64,000 nt of DNA, from assembly GCF_050410775.1 (NCBI RefSeq), contig NZ_CP191229.1. One strand, 5' to 3'. This DNA comes from Erwinia sp050410775 (GTDB lineage Bacteria; Pseudomonadota; Gammaproteobacteria; Enterobacterales; Enterobacteriaceae). The notes below the pieces were generated by a model, which had not been told where the DNA came from, did no database searches, and was given only the letters and a program-made list of their open reading frames with translations. This document shows positions 27,183 to 36,923 of the stretch, piece after piece. The stretch's first letter is position 1. Every line of letters starts with the position of its first letter. The translations under genes were made by a program, and so were the position numbers.

Positions 27183-27567
27183 TTTTCTCTCCATGTGACC
27201 TGTGCCAAAGAGGTTAAACATCTCAGATTTTTGTAAAACATTTATGTTATGTCACCCATAAATGTGACCGGTGACAAAGTTTTACCCTTACAGGAGAGAG
27301 GATCGCCGCTGGCCGGACGCTCTCTGCGAGCAATTGACGGCGAATGCCCGGAAAAACAGAAACTCCTGCGGTAAATAATGCATTATGCTTTTGATAATTA
27401 AGCTAACGATGATGCATGCCCGCTGGCCATTGTGGCAAGCGGCTTCCGGCCCGGAGCCTGGCGCGATCTGCTGCTAAGATCAATGAAGGGGCATTTTTGT
27501 GAAGAAAGTGCAGCAGATCCTCCCAGCTGGCGAGGCTGGCATCATGACGACGATCAAGGGGTTTACA
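27183..27567. promoter_or_regulatory. divergent control region between cpdB and cysQ
   Basis: This 385-bp gap holds both promoters. A 7-bp inverted repeat TGTCACC (27250-27256) and GGTGACA (27270-27276), 13 bp apart with an internal GTGACC, lies on the cpdB side and could be an operator. I see no RNA gene or credible small ORF; the cysQ frame is open upstream but without homology. Confidence 0.4.
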
Positions 27568-28314
27568 ATGTTAGATAAAATTTGCCAGCTGGCTCGCGAA
27601 GCGGGCGATGCCATTATGGAAATCTACGAAGCCGGAGCGCCGCTCGATATTGCCCAGAAGTCCGATGACTCACCGGTTACCGCGGCTGATATTGCCGCAC
27701 ATAAAGTGATTCTGCAGGGCCTGACTCAGCTTTCGCCGGATATTCCCGTGCTGTCGGAAGAGGATCCGCCGACATGGGAGGTCCGTCAGCACTGGCAGAG
27801 CTACTGGCTGGTCGATCCGCTGGACGGCACCAAAGAATTTATCAAGCGTAACGGAGAGTTCACCGTAAACATCGCCCTGATTGAAATGGGTAAACCGGTG
27901 CTGGGTGTGGTCTATGCGCCGGTGCTGGGCGTGATGTATTCCGCCGCGGAAGGTAAAGCCTGGAAAGAAGAGGGGGGCCATCGTGAGCAGATCCAGGTGC
28001 GGGAGGCGCGTCCGCCGCTGGTGGTGATCAGCCGCAGTCATGCGACCAACGATGAAGAACTGAAAGAGTATCTTAATCAGATGGGGGAACACCAGACGAC
28101 GGCGATAGGCTCGTCGCTGAAGTTCTGCCTGGTGGCGGAAGGGAAAGCGCAGCTTTATCCCCGCTTCGGACCCACCAACATCTGGGATACCGGCGCAGGC
28201 CATGCGGTCGCGATTGCTGCGGGCGCGCACGTTCACGACTGGCAGGGAAAAACGCTCGATTACGCGCCGCGCGAATCTTTTCTTAATCCCGGTTTTCGCG
28301 TCTCTATTTTCTGA
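27568..28314 (+). CDS. cysQ: 3'(2'),5'-bisphosphate nucleotidase CysQ
   Basis: CysQ removes the 3'-phosphate of PAP (adenosine 3',5'-bisphosphate), which would otherwise inhibit sulfate assimilation and oligoribonuclease. It belongs to the inositol-monophosphatase superfamily: metal ligands in LSEEDPP and in WLVDPLDGTKEFI, and the WDTGAGHAVAIAAG motif near the C-terminus. Starting at 27568 gives MLDKICQLAREAGDAIM and 248 residues, matching E. coli; the in-frame ATG at 27499 would add an unrelated tail. Confidence 0.95.
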   Translation: MLDKICQLAREAGDAIMEIYEAGAPLDIAQKSDDSPVTAADIAAHKVILQGLTQLSPDIPVLSEEDPPTWEVRQHWQSYWLVDPLDGTKEFIKRNGEFTVNIALIEMGKPVLGVVYAPVLGVMYSAAEGKAWKEEGGHREQIQVREARPPLVVISRSHATNDEELKEYLNQMGEHQTTAIGSSLKFCLVAEGKAQLYPRFGPTNIWDTGAGHAVAIAAGAHVHDWQGKTLDYAPRESFLNPGFRVSIF

Positions 28315-28447
28315 CTGGCGGCAGGGGCGCTGCTATCCGTCCTTGTCGGCAGGTGAGTTGTCCGCTACCGCTCTGCACCTCTGGTGCAGAGAAGCGCCTG
28401 AGCCCGGCGTATCCGCTTAAGCGTTGTGGCAGGCTGGCAAAAGTGCG

Positions 28448-29011
28448 TCAGGGTGCTTTGAGGAGCTGGCGTACGAGCGCGACAACCTGTTTCACCTCTT
28501 CCTGCGTCAGGGCGCCATCTTTAGCAAAGCGAACGTTACCGGACGCATCCAGCACGGCGATAGCCGAACCGCCATCTTCCAGACCCCAGGCTTTTTTCGC
28601 AGCGCCATTATCATCCACGATAAACTGCGACCAGGGGAACTGCTTCTTATTATTCTCAATACTGCTGCGCACAAACATTCCCGTGCCGGGAATGGCGTCG
28701 TCAGTGTTCACGACCGTCGTTGTCTGATAGCGCTCGCGTGGCAGATGAGCCGCCTTTATTGCTTCGATCAGCGCCGCATTCATAACCTTCGACGATGAAC
28801 GCCCGGCAATATGCTGGATGACTCTCACTTTTCCCGGCAGCTGCGCGCTGTTCCAGTTTTTATAGCTAAACTCATCGTGTTGATAGAGCAGCTCTCCCTT
28901 ATCAACGATGCCCACAGGCGTCACACGCTGGCCGGTAGTGAAATTATGCGCACTGGCGGTGAGAGGCAAAAGCAGGGTGAAAATCAGGGGGAGCTGGCGG
29001 AAAGTGAACAT
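28448..29011 (-). CDS. ytfJ: YtfJ family periplasmic protein
   Basis: The 187-residue protein starts with a signal peptide (MFTFRQLPLIFTLLLPLTASAH) after an AAGAGGG site. The mature part has the YtfJ family sequence (NSAQLPGKVRVIQHIAGRSS, VVNTDDAIPGTGMFVRSS, PWSQFIVDDNGAA), with a thioredoxin-like fold but no CXXC pair. Its function is not established. It is divergent from ytfK. The frame runs 35 codons upstream of the chosen start without homology. Confidence 0.9.
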   Translation of the reverse strand: MFTFRQLPLIFTLLLPLTASAHNFTTGQRVTPVGIVDKGELLYQHDEFSYKNWNSAQLPGKVRVIQHIAGRSSSKVMNAALIEAIKAAHLPRERYQTTTVVNTDDAIPGTGMFVRSSIENNKKQFPWSQFIVDDNGAAKKAWGLEDGGSAIAVLDASGNVRFAKDGALTQEEVKQVVALVRQLLKAP

Positions 29012-29325
29012 GTAAGCCCTCTTGAAGAGATCAGACCAGATAGTCATGTTCCTGCAATAATAAGCGCAGATACTGCGCCTGTCGCCATGAAATAACATCT
29101 TTGCAACACGCTGCACATTTCCCTGCTGGACGAAGGATTATACTGTTTTACCTGACATGACTGACAGAGCCTCCTGTCACGATATGTAAAAGCAGGAAAA
29201 TAAGTCGATTTTCGGACTTCAGGAAACGGATGATGGTCTATAGTAACTTCACTTTGCACTGCACAGACTCGTGCCGATAGTGGATACGACGCAGCGTACA
29301 TTGATGATTAAGGAGTTGAACCAGA
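29012..29325. promoter_or_regulatory. divergent control region between ytfJ and ytfK
   Basis: A 314-bp gap with promoters for both genes. It contains a perfect inverted repeat TGACAG (29162-29167)/CTGTCA (29174-29179). E. coli ytfK is PhoB-regulated, but I cannot fit two correctly spaced Pho-box repeats here. No gene is seen. Confidence 0.4.
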
Positions 29326-29532
29326 ATGAAGATCTTCCAGCGATACAATCCGCTGCAGGTAGCCAAATACGTTAAAACCCTGTTCCGTGGCAGGATTTAC
29401 ATTAAAGACGTTGGCGCTTTTGAATTTGATAAAGGCAAAATCCTGATCCCACGCGTAAAAGATAAACAGCACTATAGCGTGATGTCAGAAGTGAACCGTC
29501 AGGTACTGCGCTTGCAGACCGAGTTTAACTAA
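29326..29532 (+). CDS. ytfK: YtfK (DUF1107), stringent-response modulator
   Basis: A 68-residue basic protein nearly identical to E. coli YtfK, which promotes (p)ppGpp accumulation through SpoT during phosphate or fatty-acid starvation. Conserved stretches are FQRYNPLQVAKYVKTLFRGR and YIKDVGAFEFDKGKILIP. It has an AAGGAG site and a terminator directly downstream, so it is monocistronic. Confidence 0.94.
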   Translation: MKIFQRYNPLQVAKYVKTLFRGRIYIKDVGAFEFDKGKILIPRVKDKQHYSVMSEVNRQVLRLQTEFN

Positions 29533-29537
29533 GTAAG

Positions 29538-29562
29538 AAGGCGCGAACTCTCGCGCCTTTTC
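29538..29562. terminator. terminator between ytfK and paeA
   Basis: AAGGCGCGA/TCGCGCCTT stem with a 4-nt loop followed by TTT. It lies between the convergent genes and could act for both. Confidence 0.85.
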
Positions 29563-29573
29563 CGTTTTTCCCG

Positions 29574-30899
29574 TTACTCTTCTGCCGTTTTGATCAGCAC
29601 GGGCGTCGCCGCCGGCCTGGCGTCAATACGCGTCACCAGCAGCTGGTCGATGCGGTAGCTGTCAATATCCACCACCTCAAACTTGTAGCCGTGAAACTTT
29701 ACGAAGTCGGTACGTTTAGGGATCTTACGCAACATATACATCATAAAGCCGCCGATGGTTTCATAATTGCCGGACTGCGGAAACTCGTCGATATGCAGCA
29801 CGCGCATCACATCATCAATTGGCGTGCCGCCCTCAACCAGCCACGAGTTCTCATCGCGGGCGACAATCTGCTCTTCCATTCCCTGGCCAACCAGATCGCC
29901 CATCAGCGTGGTCATGACGTCGTTTAACGTAATGATCCCGACCACCAGCGCATATTCATTCATAATTACCGCGAAGTCTTCACCCGCGGTTTTGAAACTT
30001 TCAAGCGCTTCGGAAAGCGTCAGGGTATCCGGCACGATAAGCGCCGCGCGGATCTGCACCCCGCTGTTAAGCGCCATGCTTTGGTTGCCCAGCACCCGCA
30101 GCAGGAGTTCTTTAGAGTCCACATAGCCAACGATATGGTCAATGTCGTCATTACAGACCAGAAACTTGGAGTGCGGATGATTGGCGATCTTTTCCTTCAG
30201 GCTGGATTCGTCTTCGTTCAGATTGAACCAGACAACGTTTTCACGCGAGGTCATTGAGGAGGGAACGGTCCGCGACTCCAGCTCAAACACGTTTTCGATC
30301 AGCTCATGTTCCTGCTTGCGCAAGACGCCCGCCAGCGCGCCCGCCTCCACCACCGCATAGATATCATCAGAGGTGATATCATCTTTGCGGACCAGCGGGA
30401 TCTTAAACAGACGGAAAATAATATTGGCGCCGCCGTTGAAAAACCAGACCAGCGGGCGAAAAATAAACAGGCAGAGCCGCATCGGATTGATAATTTTCAG
30501 CGCGATGACTTCCGGGGCGATCATACCAAGACGCTTAGGGAAGAGGTCGGCAAACAGAATGAACAGGCTGGTGACCACGGTAAACGAGCAGATAAAACTC
30601 AGCTGCTCAGCCAGTTCGGGGCTGGTGAAGCGCTCAAACAGGGAGCGAAACGCGGGAGAGAAGGCCGCATCGCCGACCACGCCGCCGAGGATCGCCACCG
30701 CGTTCAGGCCAATCTGCACCACGGTAAAGAACATGCCGGGCGTTTCCTGCATTTTCATTACGCGCTGGGCGTTGATATTGCCTTCGTCCGCCAGCAGCTT
30801 GAGCTTAATTTTACGCGCGGCGGCCAGAGAGATTTCTGAAAGAGAAAAAAACGAGCTGATCGCAATCAGCAATAAGATGACAAGCAAGCTGTCTAACAT
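29574..30899 (-). CDS. paeA: polyamine export protein PaeA (YtfL), CNNM/CBS family
   Basis: A 441-residue inner-membrane protein of the UPF0053/CorC-like group. In E. coli and Salmonella PaeA (YtfL) exports cadaverine and putrescine in stationary phase. The N-terminal CNNM domain has about four membrane segments (about 1-20, 55-80, 98-120, 135-155). Two CBS domains (about 205-330) and a CorC_HlyC domain at the C-terminus follow. Motifs such as ISSFFSLSEISLAAARKIKL and VVEAGALAGVLRKQEHELIENVFELESR match the family. Confidence 0.93.
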   Translation of the reverse strand: MLDSLLVILLLIAISSFFSLSEISLAAARKIKLKLLADEGNINAQRVMKMQETPGMFFTVVQIGLNAVAILGGVVGDAAFSPAFRSLFERFTSPELAEQLSFICSFTVVTSLFILFADLFPKRLGMIAPEVIALKIINPMRLCLFIFRPLVWFFNGGANIIFRLFKIPLVRKDDITSDDIYAVVEAGALAGVLRKQEHELIENVFELESRTVPSSMTSRENVVWFNLNEDESSLKEKIANHPHSKFLVCNDDIDHIVGYVDSKELLLRVLGNQSMALNSGVQIRAALIVPDTLTLSEALESFKTAGEDFAVIMNEYALVVGIITLNDVMTTLMGDLVGQGMEEQIVARDENSWLVEGGTPIDDVMRVLHIDEFPQSGNYETIGGFMMYMLRKIPKRTDFVKFHGYKFEVVDIDSYRIDQLLVTRIDARPAATPVLIKTAEE

Positions 30900-31411
30900 A
30901 GTGCATCCAGTAGATGACGTGATTCAGTGGCTATCGAAAAAAGCGCCGTGAATCCGTCTTGGGTTAATTACTTGTCATTTTTGGCCTGGGCAGCGAGTGA
31001 AAATCGGTCAGGTTCATCTACCGCTCGGTGAAGCTGGGCTGTCCGTGCCAAAAATGTCTGCACCGATTCGGCATCAGCCGGGGCAGAAGTCAGTCAGTGA
31101 GCCGCAGGGCGGCCTTCGCAGGGGATTATAGCTGTGGTAAACCCTGCTTACAATTACGGCGATCAACAGGATGAGATTTATCCGAGTGTGAAGGCGCCGG
31201 ACGCTCCTGAGACATTCAATCACGATCCTGAGTTGTAACGTGCCGGTTCTTTGCACACAATATGTCAAGAATTTGGCTTTACCTATAAAAAGAGGTTCGT
31301 GACAGGCAAAATAATTTGCCATGGTTAACGGAACGCCAGGATGTTTAACGAGTTCAAAAGACAACGTTCTGCCCCTCAGGGATCAGGGCCGGCAAAATAG
31401 CAGGAGTAAGC
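30900..31411. other. 512-bp gap between paeA and tamA, no gene seen
   Basis: In E. coli msrA (methionine sulfoxide reductase A) occupies this position. No GCFWG-type MsrA active-site sequence or other recognisable protein is encoded on either strand. The region should hold the divergent promoters of paeA and tamA. Confidence 0.6.
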
Positions 31412-33151
31412 GTGCCACGAATTCAAGTCTACTGCATGTTCTGTCTGATCGCAGCGGTACCGGTTGCACACAGCGCCACCGTGCGGTTACAGGTAACAGG
31501 ATTAACCGGGGAATTAGAGAAGAATGTCCGTGCCAGACTTTCCACCATCTCTGGCGATGAAGTTTCCGCTGATGGTCGATTTCGCGCTCGCGTCAGTGAA
31601 GCCGTTGAGGAAGGGCTGAAGGCGCTGGGCTATTATGACCCAAAAATTGATTTTGAACTCCAGCCGCCGCCGCCGGGCGGCAACCGTCCGGTGCTGCTGA
31701 CGAAAGTGTCTCCCGGTGAACCTGTCCGCCTGGTGGGCGAAACGGTGATTATCCGCGGCGAGGCACGTACGGATAAAGATTATCAGGAACTGGTGCGCGA
31801 CGGGAAAGGCAAAATCGGCGGCGTACTTAACCATGGTGATTACGACAGCTTCAAAAGTTCGCTTAATAATATGGCGCTGCGTAAGGGCTATTTCGACGGT
31901 GATTTTGCCAAAAGCCAGCTCGGTGTTTCGGTCGAGCGACGTGAGGCTTTCTGGGATATCGATTACGACAGCGGCAGGCGCTATCGCTTTGGCGATGTCA
32001 GCTTTGAAGGCTCGCAGATCCGCGAAGAGTATCTGCAAAACCTGGTGCCGTTCAAAAAAGGGGATTACTACAGCTCCCGCGATCTGGCCGAGCTGAACCG
32101 CCGGCTCTCCGCGACCGGCTGGTTTAATTCCGTGGTGGTGGCGCCCGAGTTCGATAAATCCCGCGAAACAAAAATTTTGCCTCTGCATGGCGTGGTTAGC
32201 CCGCGTACCGAAAACACCATTGAAACCGGCGTCGGCTATTCCACGGACGTTGGCCCGCGCGTGAAAGCAACCTGGCGAAAGCCCTGGGTCAACTCTTACG
32301 GCCATAGCTTTACCAGCAGCGCCAACGTTTCCGAACCGGAGCAGCAGCTGGATTTCAGCTACAAAATACCGCTATTAAAAAACCCGCTTGAGCAGTACTA
32401 CCTTTTGCAGGGCGGTCTGAAACGCACCGATCTGAATGACACCAAATCAGACTCGACAACGCTGGCCGCTTCGCGCTACTGGGAGTCTTCAACCGGCTGG
32501 CAGAGAGCCATCAACCTGCGCTGGAGCTTCGACCACTTTACCCAGGGGAACGTGACCAACAGCACTATGCTGCTCTATCCCGGCGTGAGCATTAACCGTA
32601 CCCGCTCCAGAGGCGGCCTGATGCCGGTCTGGGGCGATTCGCAGCGCTACTCGCTGGATGTCTCGGACACCACCTGGGGTTCGGACGTGGATTTTGCGGT
32701 GGTTCAGGCACAAAACGTCTGGATTCGTACGCTGGCGGATAAGCATCGCTTCGTGGTGCGCGGCAACCTTGGCTGGATAGAGACTAATGATTTCGATCGC
32801 GTCCCGCCGGATTTACGCTTCTTCGCCGGGGGGGACCGCAGCATTCGTGGCTACAAGTACAAAGGGATTTCGCCACGGGATGAGGACGGCAAGCTTACCG
32901 GGGCGTCCAAAATGGCGACGGGCTCGCTGGAATATCAGTATAACGTGACCGGAAAATGGTGGAGCGCGGTGTTTATCGACTCGGGTGAAGCGGTCAATGA
33001 CATCAAGCAGAGTAATTTCAAAACCGGCGCGGGCTTTGGCGTGCGCTGGCAGTCGCCGGTCGGGCCGATCAAGCTGGATATCGCCCGGCCAATAGGCGAT
33101 GACGAGAAACGGGACATTCAGTTTTATATCGGATTGGGGCCTGAACTATGA
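31412..33151 (+). CDS. tamA: translocation and assembly module TamA (Omp85, GTG start)
   Basis: TamA is the outer-membrane Omp85 protein that works with TamB in autotransporter insertion and lipid transport. A signal peptide (about 1-22) is followed by three POTRA domains (to about 265) and a 16-strand barrel ending in the aromatic-containing FYIGLGPEL. The lid-loop motif DLRFFAGGDRSIRGYKYKG is intact. GTG at 31412 has AGGAG at a good distance; ATG at 31436 is the alternative. It overlaps tamB by 4 bp. Confidence 0.96.
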   Translation: MPRIQVYCMFCLIAAVPVAHSATVRLQVTGLTGELEKNVRARLSTISGDEVSADGRFRARVSEAVEEGLKALGYYDPKIDFELQPPPPGGNRPVLLTKVSPGEPVRLVGETVIIRGEARTDKDYQELVRDGKGKIGGVLNHGDYDSFKSSLNNMALRKGYFDGDFAKSQLGVSVERREAFWDIDYDSGRRYRFGDVSFEGSQIREEYLQNLVPFKKGDYYSSRDLAELNRRLSATGWFNSVVVAPEFDKSRETKILPLHGVVSPRTENTIETGVGYSTDVGPRVKATWRKPWVNSYGHSFTSSANVSEPEQQLDFSYKIPLLKNPLEQYYLLQGGLKRTDLNDTKSDSTTLAASRYWESSTGWQRAINLRWSFDHFTQGNVTNSTMLLYPGVSINRTRSRGGLMPVWGDSQRYSLDVSDTTWGSDVDFAVVQAQNVWIRTLADKHRFVVRGNLGWIETNDFDRVPPDLRFFAGGDRSIRGYKYKGISPRDEDGKLTGASKMATGSLEYQYNVTGKWWSAVFIDSGEAVNDIKQSNFKTGAGFGVRWQSPVGPIKLDIARPIGDDEKRDIQFYIGLGPEL

Positions 33152-36100
33152 GTCGCTGGAAGAAGGTCCTTATTGGCATTCTGATTTTTCTGCTGCTGCT
33201 GATTAGCGGCGTAGCCTTTTTAGTGGGAACGACGACGGGGCTGCACCTGGTGCTGAACGGCGCGTCGCGCTGGGTGCCGGGGCTGGAGATCCGGCAGGTT
33301 GACGGCGGCTGGCGCAATCTGACCCTGAAAGGGGTGCAGTATGAGATGCCGGGCGTCACGGTTAACGCCGGTGAGTTTCATCTGGCGCTCCAGCTGGGGT
33401 GCCTGAAGAACAGCGCTTTCTGCGTCAACGATCTTTCCCTGAAAGATGTGAACGTCATTGTGGACAGCAGCAAGATGACGCCCGCGCCGGAAAAAACGGT
33501 GGAAGAGGAGCCCTCTTCAGGCGATTTAAGTACGCCTTATCCCATCACGCTGCGGCAGCTGGCACTGCATAACGTCAACGTCAAAATTGACGATACCGCC
33601 ATTTCGCTGGCCGATTTTACCTCCGGTATTCGCTGGCAGCAGCGCGCCTTAACGCTGACGCCCACGCATATTCAGGGACTGCTGATCGCCCTGCCAAAAG
33701 CGGCGGAAGTCGCCAATGAGCAGGTGGTGCAGCCCAAAGTTCAGCAGCCGGAAGCGGACGAACCGCCGCTCGGCGAAACGCTCAAAGCGATGTTTGCTAA
33801 ACCGCTGCTTCCTGAACTTCCCGATTTTACGCTGCCGCTGGATGTGGATGTCCAGCAGATACTGGGCGAACAGCTGCGCATCACCGGTGATACCGATATC
33901 GCGATTGATCGTCTGCTGGTGAAGGCAAGAACGCAGGATCGGCTGCTGCATCTGCAAACGCTGGATGTCGATTCACCGCAGGGGCAGCTTAACGCGCAGG
34001 GGCAGGCGACGCTTTCGGGTAACTGGCCGGTCAATTTCACGCTCTACAGTTCACTGAATATCGATCCGCTCAAGGGCGAGAAGGTCAAAATGACGGTTGG
34101 GGGCGGCCTGCGTGAGCAGCTGAACCTGGCGCTGAACCTTTCCGGCCCGGTGCGGATGCAGCTGAACGCGCAAACTGAGCTGGCTGAAGCGGGACTCCCG
34201 CTCGCTATGACGCTGCAAAGCGCCCGGCTGCGCTGGCCGGTAAACGGTGAAACGCAGTATCAGGCCGATAATCTGAACTTCAGCATTAAAGGAAAGGCGA
34301 CGGATTATGTGATGTCGTTCAGAACGGCGCTGCAAGGGCAGGGCATCCCGCCGGCCACGGTGCAACTGGACGGCAAAGGCAACGTCGAACAATTCTCGCT
34401 CGATAAGCTGCGGCTGGCAGCGCTGCAAGGGCATGCCGATCTCACTGCGGTACTTGACTGGAGCAAGGCGATTAGCTGGCGTAGCGAGCTGACGCTGACC
34501 GGCATCAACACCGCGAAGCAGTATCCTGACTGGCCCGCGACGCTTGCCGGCAAAATCACGACGCGCGGCAGCCTCTATGGCGGCAGCTGGCAGATGCGCG
34601 TCCCTGAACTGCAACTGCGCGGCAACGTGAAGCAGAACGCGGTAACGGCGGACGGCTCTCTGTACGGCAACAGCTATAACCAGTGGAACATTCCCGGTAT
34701 CAAGCTGGTGCTGGGGCGCAACAACATAGACCTTAAAGGTTCACTGGGCGATACGCTGAACCTGGATGCCAGTATAGATGCGCAGCATCTGGATAATGCG
34801 CTGCCCGGATTAGGCGGCGTGGCGAAAGGGACGATCAAAGCGCGTGGCGATCTTACCGCGCCTCAGCTGCTGGCCGACCTCATGGCAACCGGCCTGCGCT
34901 GGCAGGCGATGACGATAGGCCGCGTGAAGCTGGACGGAGACGTCACTTCTGGCGAGCAGGTGCAGGGCAAACTTGCGCTTCGCGTGGAGCGGCTGAAGCA
35001 GGATGCGCTGACCATCTCCCAGCTGGTGCTCGACGCCAACGGCACGGAAAAACAGCATCAGCTGAAGCTTAACGTTGACGGCGAGCCGGTATCCGGCCAG
35101 CTGGCCTTAACCGGCAGCTTCGATCGTCAGGCGCAGCGCTGGCAGGGATCGCTGAACAATACCCGCTTTGAGACGCCGGTAGGCGAGTGGCGATTAACGC
35201 GGGCCATTGCGCTGGATTACCTCAACGCGAAGCAGACCGTCAGCATCGGGCCGCACTGCTGGCTCAACCGGGATGCAGAGCTTTGCGTACCGCAAACCAT
35301 TGAAGCGGGTCCATCGGGCCATGCAAAAGTCGCGCTGAAACGCTTCGATCTGGCGATGATCAAACCTTTCCTCGGCGACGCCACCGCGCTCAGCGGCATA
35401 TTCAGCGGCGACGCTGACGTCAGCTGGCGCGCCGACGGCGGACTGCCCGAGGGGCGGGTTGCGCTGAAGGGCAACGGCGTCCGGGTGGTGCAGGATGTGC
35501 AGGGCAACAAGCTGCCGATCGCTTTTGACACGCTGAACCTGAATGCCGCGATGCGTAATGGCCGGGCGCAGCTTGGCTGGCTGATCCGTATTGCCAACAA
35601 CGGGCAGCTGGATGGCAGCGTGCAGATTGCCGATCCTCAGGGGCGACGCACCCTTTCCGGCAACGTCAATATTGCCGATCTGTCGCTGGCGATGCTTAAT
35701 CCGGCGCTGATGAAGGGTGAGCAAATTAAGGGCATGCTGAACAGTAACCTGCGGCTGGGCGGCAATCTGCAACAGCCCCAGGTATTTGGACAGCTGGGTC
35801 TGAAAGACGTCGATGTGGACGGCAGCTTTATGCCGGTCGAGCTGACGGCAGCCAATCTCAATATGGTCTTTAACGGCATGAGTTCAACGCTGCAGGGTCT
35901 GGTCCAAACGTCCCACGGCGATATTGCGCTGAATGGCGATGCCGACTGGCGTCAGCTGGATGCCTGGCGCGCGCGCGTTGCGGCAAAAGGCGATCGCGTT
36001 CGCGTCACGGTGCCGCCGATGGTGAGGATGGATGTGTCGCCTGATCTGGTGTTTGAGGCCACCCCTGAGTTGTTTAACCTGGATGGTCGCGTGGATATTC

Positions 36101-36921
36101 CCTGGGCGCGTATCACCGTACAGGAGGTGCCGGAAAGCGCCGTGGGCGTCTCTTCCGATGAGGTGTTGCTGGATAAAAATCTGCAACCTATCGCACCACA
36201 AAGTACCGCGATCCCGATTAACAGTAATCTGATCATCCACGTCGGGGATGACGTCAGGCTCAGCGCGTTCGGTCTTAAGGCGAAGCTGAACGGCGATCTG
36301 AAGCTGGTACAGGACAAACGTGGGCTGGGGCTGAACGGACAGATCAATATTCCTTCTGGCCGCTTCCACGCCTATGGGCAGGATCTGCTGGTTCGTAAGG
36401 GGGAACTGCAGTTTGCCGGTCCGCCGGACCAGCCATATCTGAATATTGAGGCGATTCGTAACCCGGAAGCCACCGAAGATGACGTCACGGCAGGCGTGCG
36501 GGTGACCGGGCTGGCCGATGAGCCGAAGGCGGAAGTCTTCTCCGATCCGGCCATGTCGCAGCAGGAAGCCTTATCCTACCTGCTTCGCGGACAGGGGCTG
36601 GATGCCAACGGCAGCGGTAATGATGCAATAACTTCCGCATTGGTAGGATTGGGGCTTGCACAAAGTGGCCAGGTTGTGGGTAAAATCGGTGAGACCTTCG
36701 GCGTGAGTAATCTGGCCCTGGATACGGCTGGCGTCGGTGACAGCCAGCAGGTTCAGGTCAGCGGCTACGTACTGCCGGGTCTACAGGTAAAATATGGTGT
36801 CGGCATATTTGATTCACTGGCGACGTTAACGCTGCGTTATCGCCTGATGCCCAAACTCTATTTGGAAGCGGTGTCTGGTATCGACCAGGCGCTGGATGTG
36901 CTCTATCAGTTTGAGTTTTAG
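33148..36921 (+). CDS. tamB: translocation and assembly module TamB (AsmA-like)
   Basis: TamB is the 1257-residue inner-membrane-anchored partner of TamA that spans the periplasm as a hydrophobic beta-groove and is implicated in phospholipid transport. The membrane anchor is at residues 6-28 (VLIGILIFLLLLISGVAFLV). The rest is repetitive beta structure, ending in the DUF490 domain: SGRFHAYGQDLLVRKGELQF, ALSYLLRGQGL and the terminal YRLMPKLYLEAVSGIDQALDV region, which contacts TamA. Translation is coupled to tamA through an ATGA overlap. Confidence 0.96.
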   Translation: MSRWKKVLIGILIFLLLLISGVAFLVGTTTGLHLVLNGASRWVPGLEIRQVDGGWRNLTLKGVQYEMPGVTVNAGEFHLALQLGCLKNSAFCVNDLSLKDVNVIVDSSKMTPAPEKTVEEEPSSGDLSTPYPITLRQLALHNVNVKIDDTAISLADFTSGIRWQQRALTLTPTHIQGLLIALPKAAEVANEQVVQPKVQQPEADEPPLGETLKAMFAKPLLPELPDFTLPLDVDVQQILGEQLRITGDTDIAIDRLLVKARTQDRLLHLQTLDVDSPQGQLNAQGQATLSGNWPVNFTLYSSLNIDPLKGEKVKMTVGGGLREQLNLALNLSGPVRMQLNAQTELAEAGLPLAMTLQSARLRWPVNGETQYQADNLNFSIKGKATDYVMSFRTALQGQGIPPATVQLDGKGNVEQFSLDKLRLAALQGHADLTAVLDWSKAISWRSELTLTGINTAKQYPDWPATLAGKITTRGSLYGGSWQMRVPELQLRGNVKQNAVTADGSLYGNSYNQWNIPGIKLVLGRNNIDLKGSLGDTLNLDASIDAQHLDNALPGLGGVAKGTIKARGDLTAPQLLADLMATGLRWQAMTIGRVKLDGDVTSGEQVQGKLALRVERLKQDALTISQLVLDANGTEKQHQLKLNVDGEPVSGQLALTGSFDRQAQRWQGSLNNTRFETPVGEWRLTRAIALDYLNAKQTVSIGPHCWLNRDAELCVPQTIEAGPSGHAKVALKRFDLAMIKPFLGDATALSGIFSGDADVSWRADGGLPEGRVALKGNGVRVVQDVQGNKLPIAFDTLNLNAAMRNGRAQLGWLIRIANNGQLDGSVQIADPQGRRTLSGNVNIADLSLAMLNPALMKGEQIKGMLNSNLRLGGNLQQPQVFGQLGLKDVDVDGSFMPVELTAANLNMVFNGMSSTLQGLVQTSHGDIALNGDADWRQLDAWRARVAAKGDRVRVTVPPMVRMDVSPDLVFEATPELFNLDGRVDIPWARITVQEVPESAVGVSSDEVLLDKNLQPIAPQSTAIPINSNLIIHVGDDVRLSAFGLKAKLNGDLKLVQDKRGLGLNGQINIPSGRFHAYGQDLLVRKGELQFAGPPDQPYLNIEAIRNPEATEDDVTAGVRVTGLADEPKAEVFSDPAMSQQEALSYLLRGQGLDANGSGNDAITSALVGLGLAQSGQVVGKIGETFGVSNLALDTAGVGDSQQVQVSGYVLPGLQVKYGVGIFDSLATLTLRYRLMPKLYLEAVSGIDQALDVLYQFEF

Positions 36922-36923
36922 CA

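Noticed and set aside
29150..29190. Pho box upstream of ytfK
   Set aside because: Only one good CTGTCAC heptamer is present; the second repeat at the required spacing does not match.
31074..31364. 96-residue minus-strand ORF in the paeA-tamA gap
   Set aside because: No MsrA motifs, no ribosome site and no recognisable domain; not a remnant of msrA.
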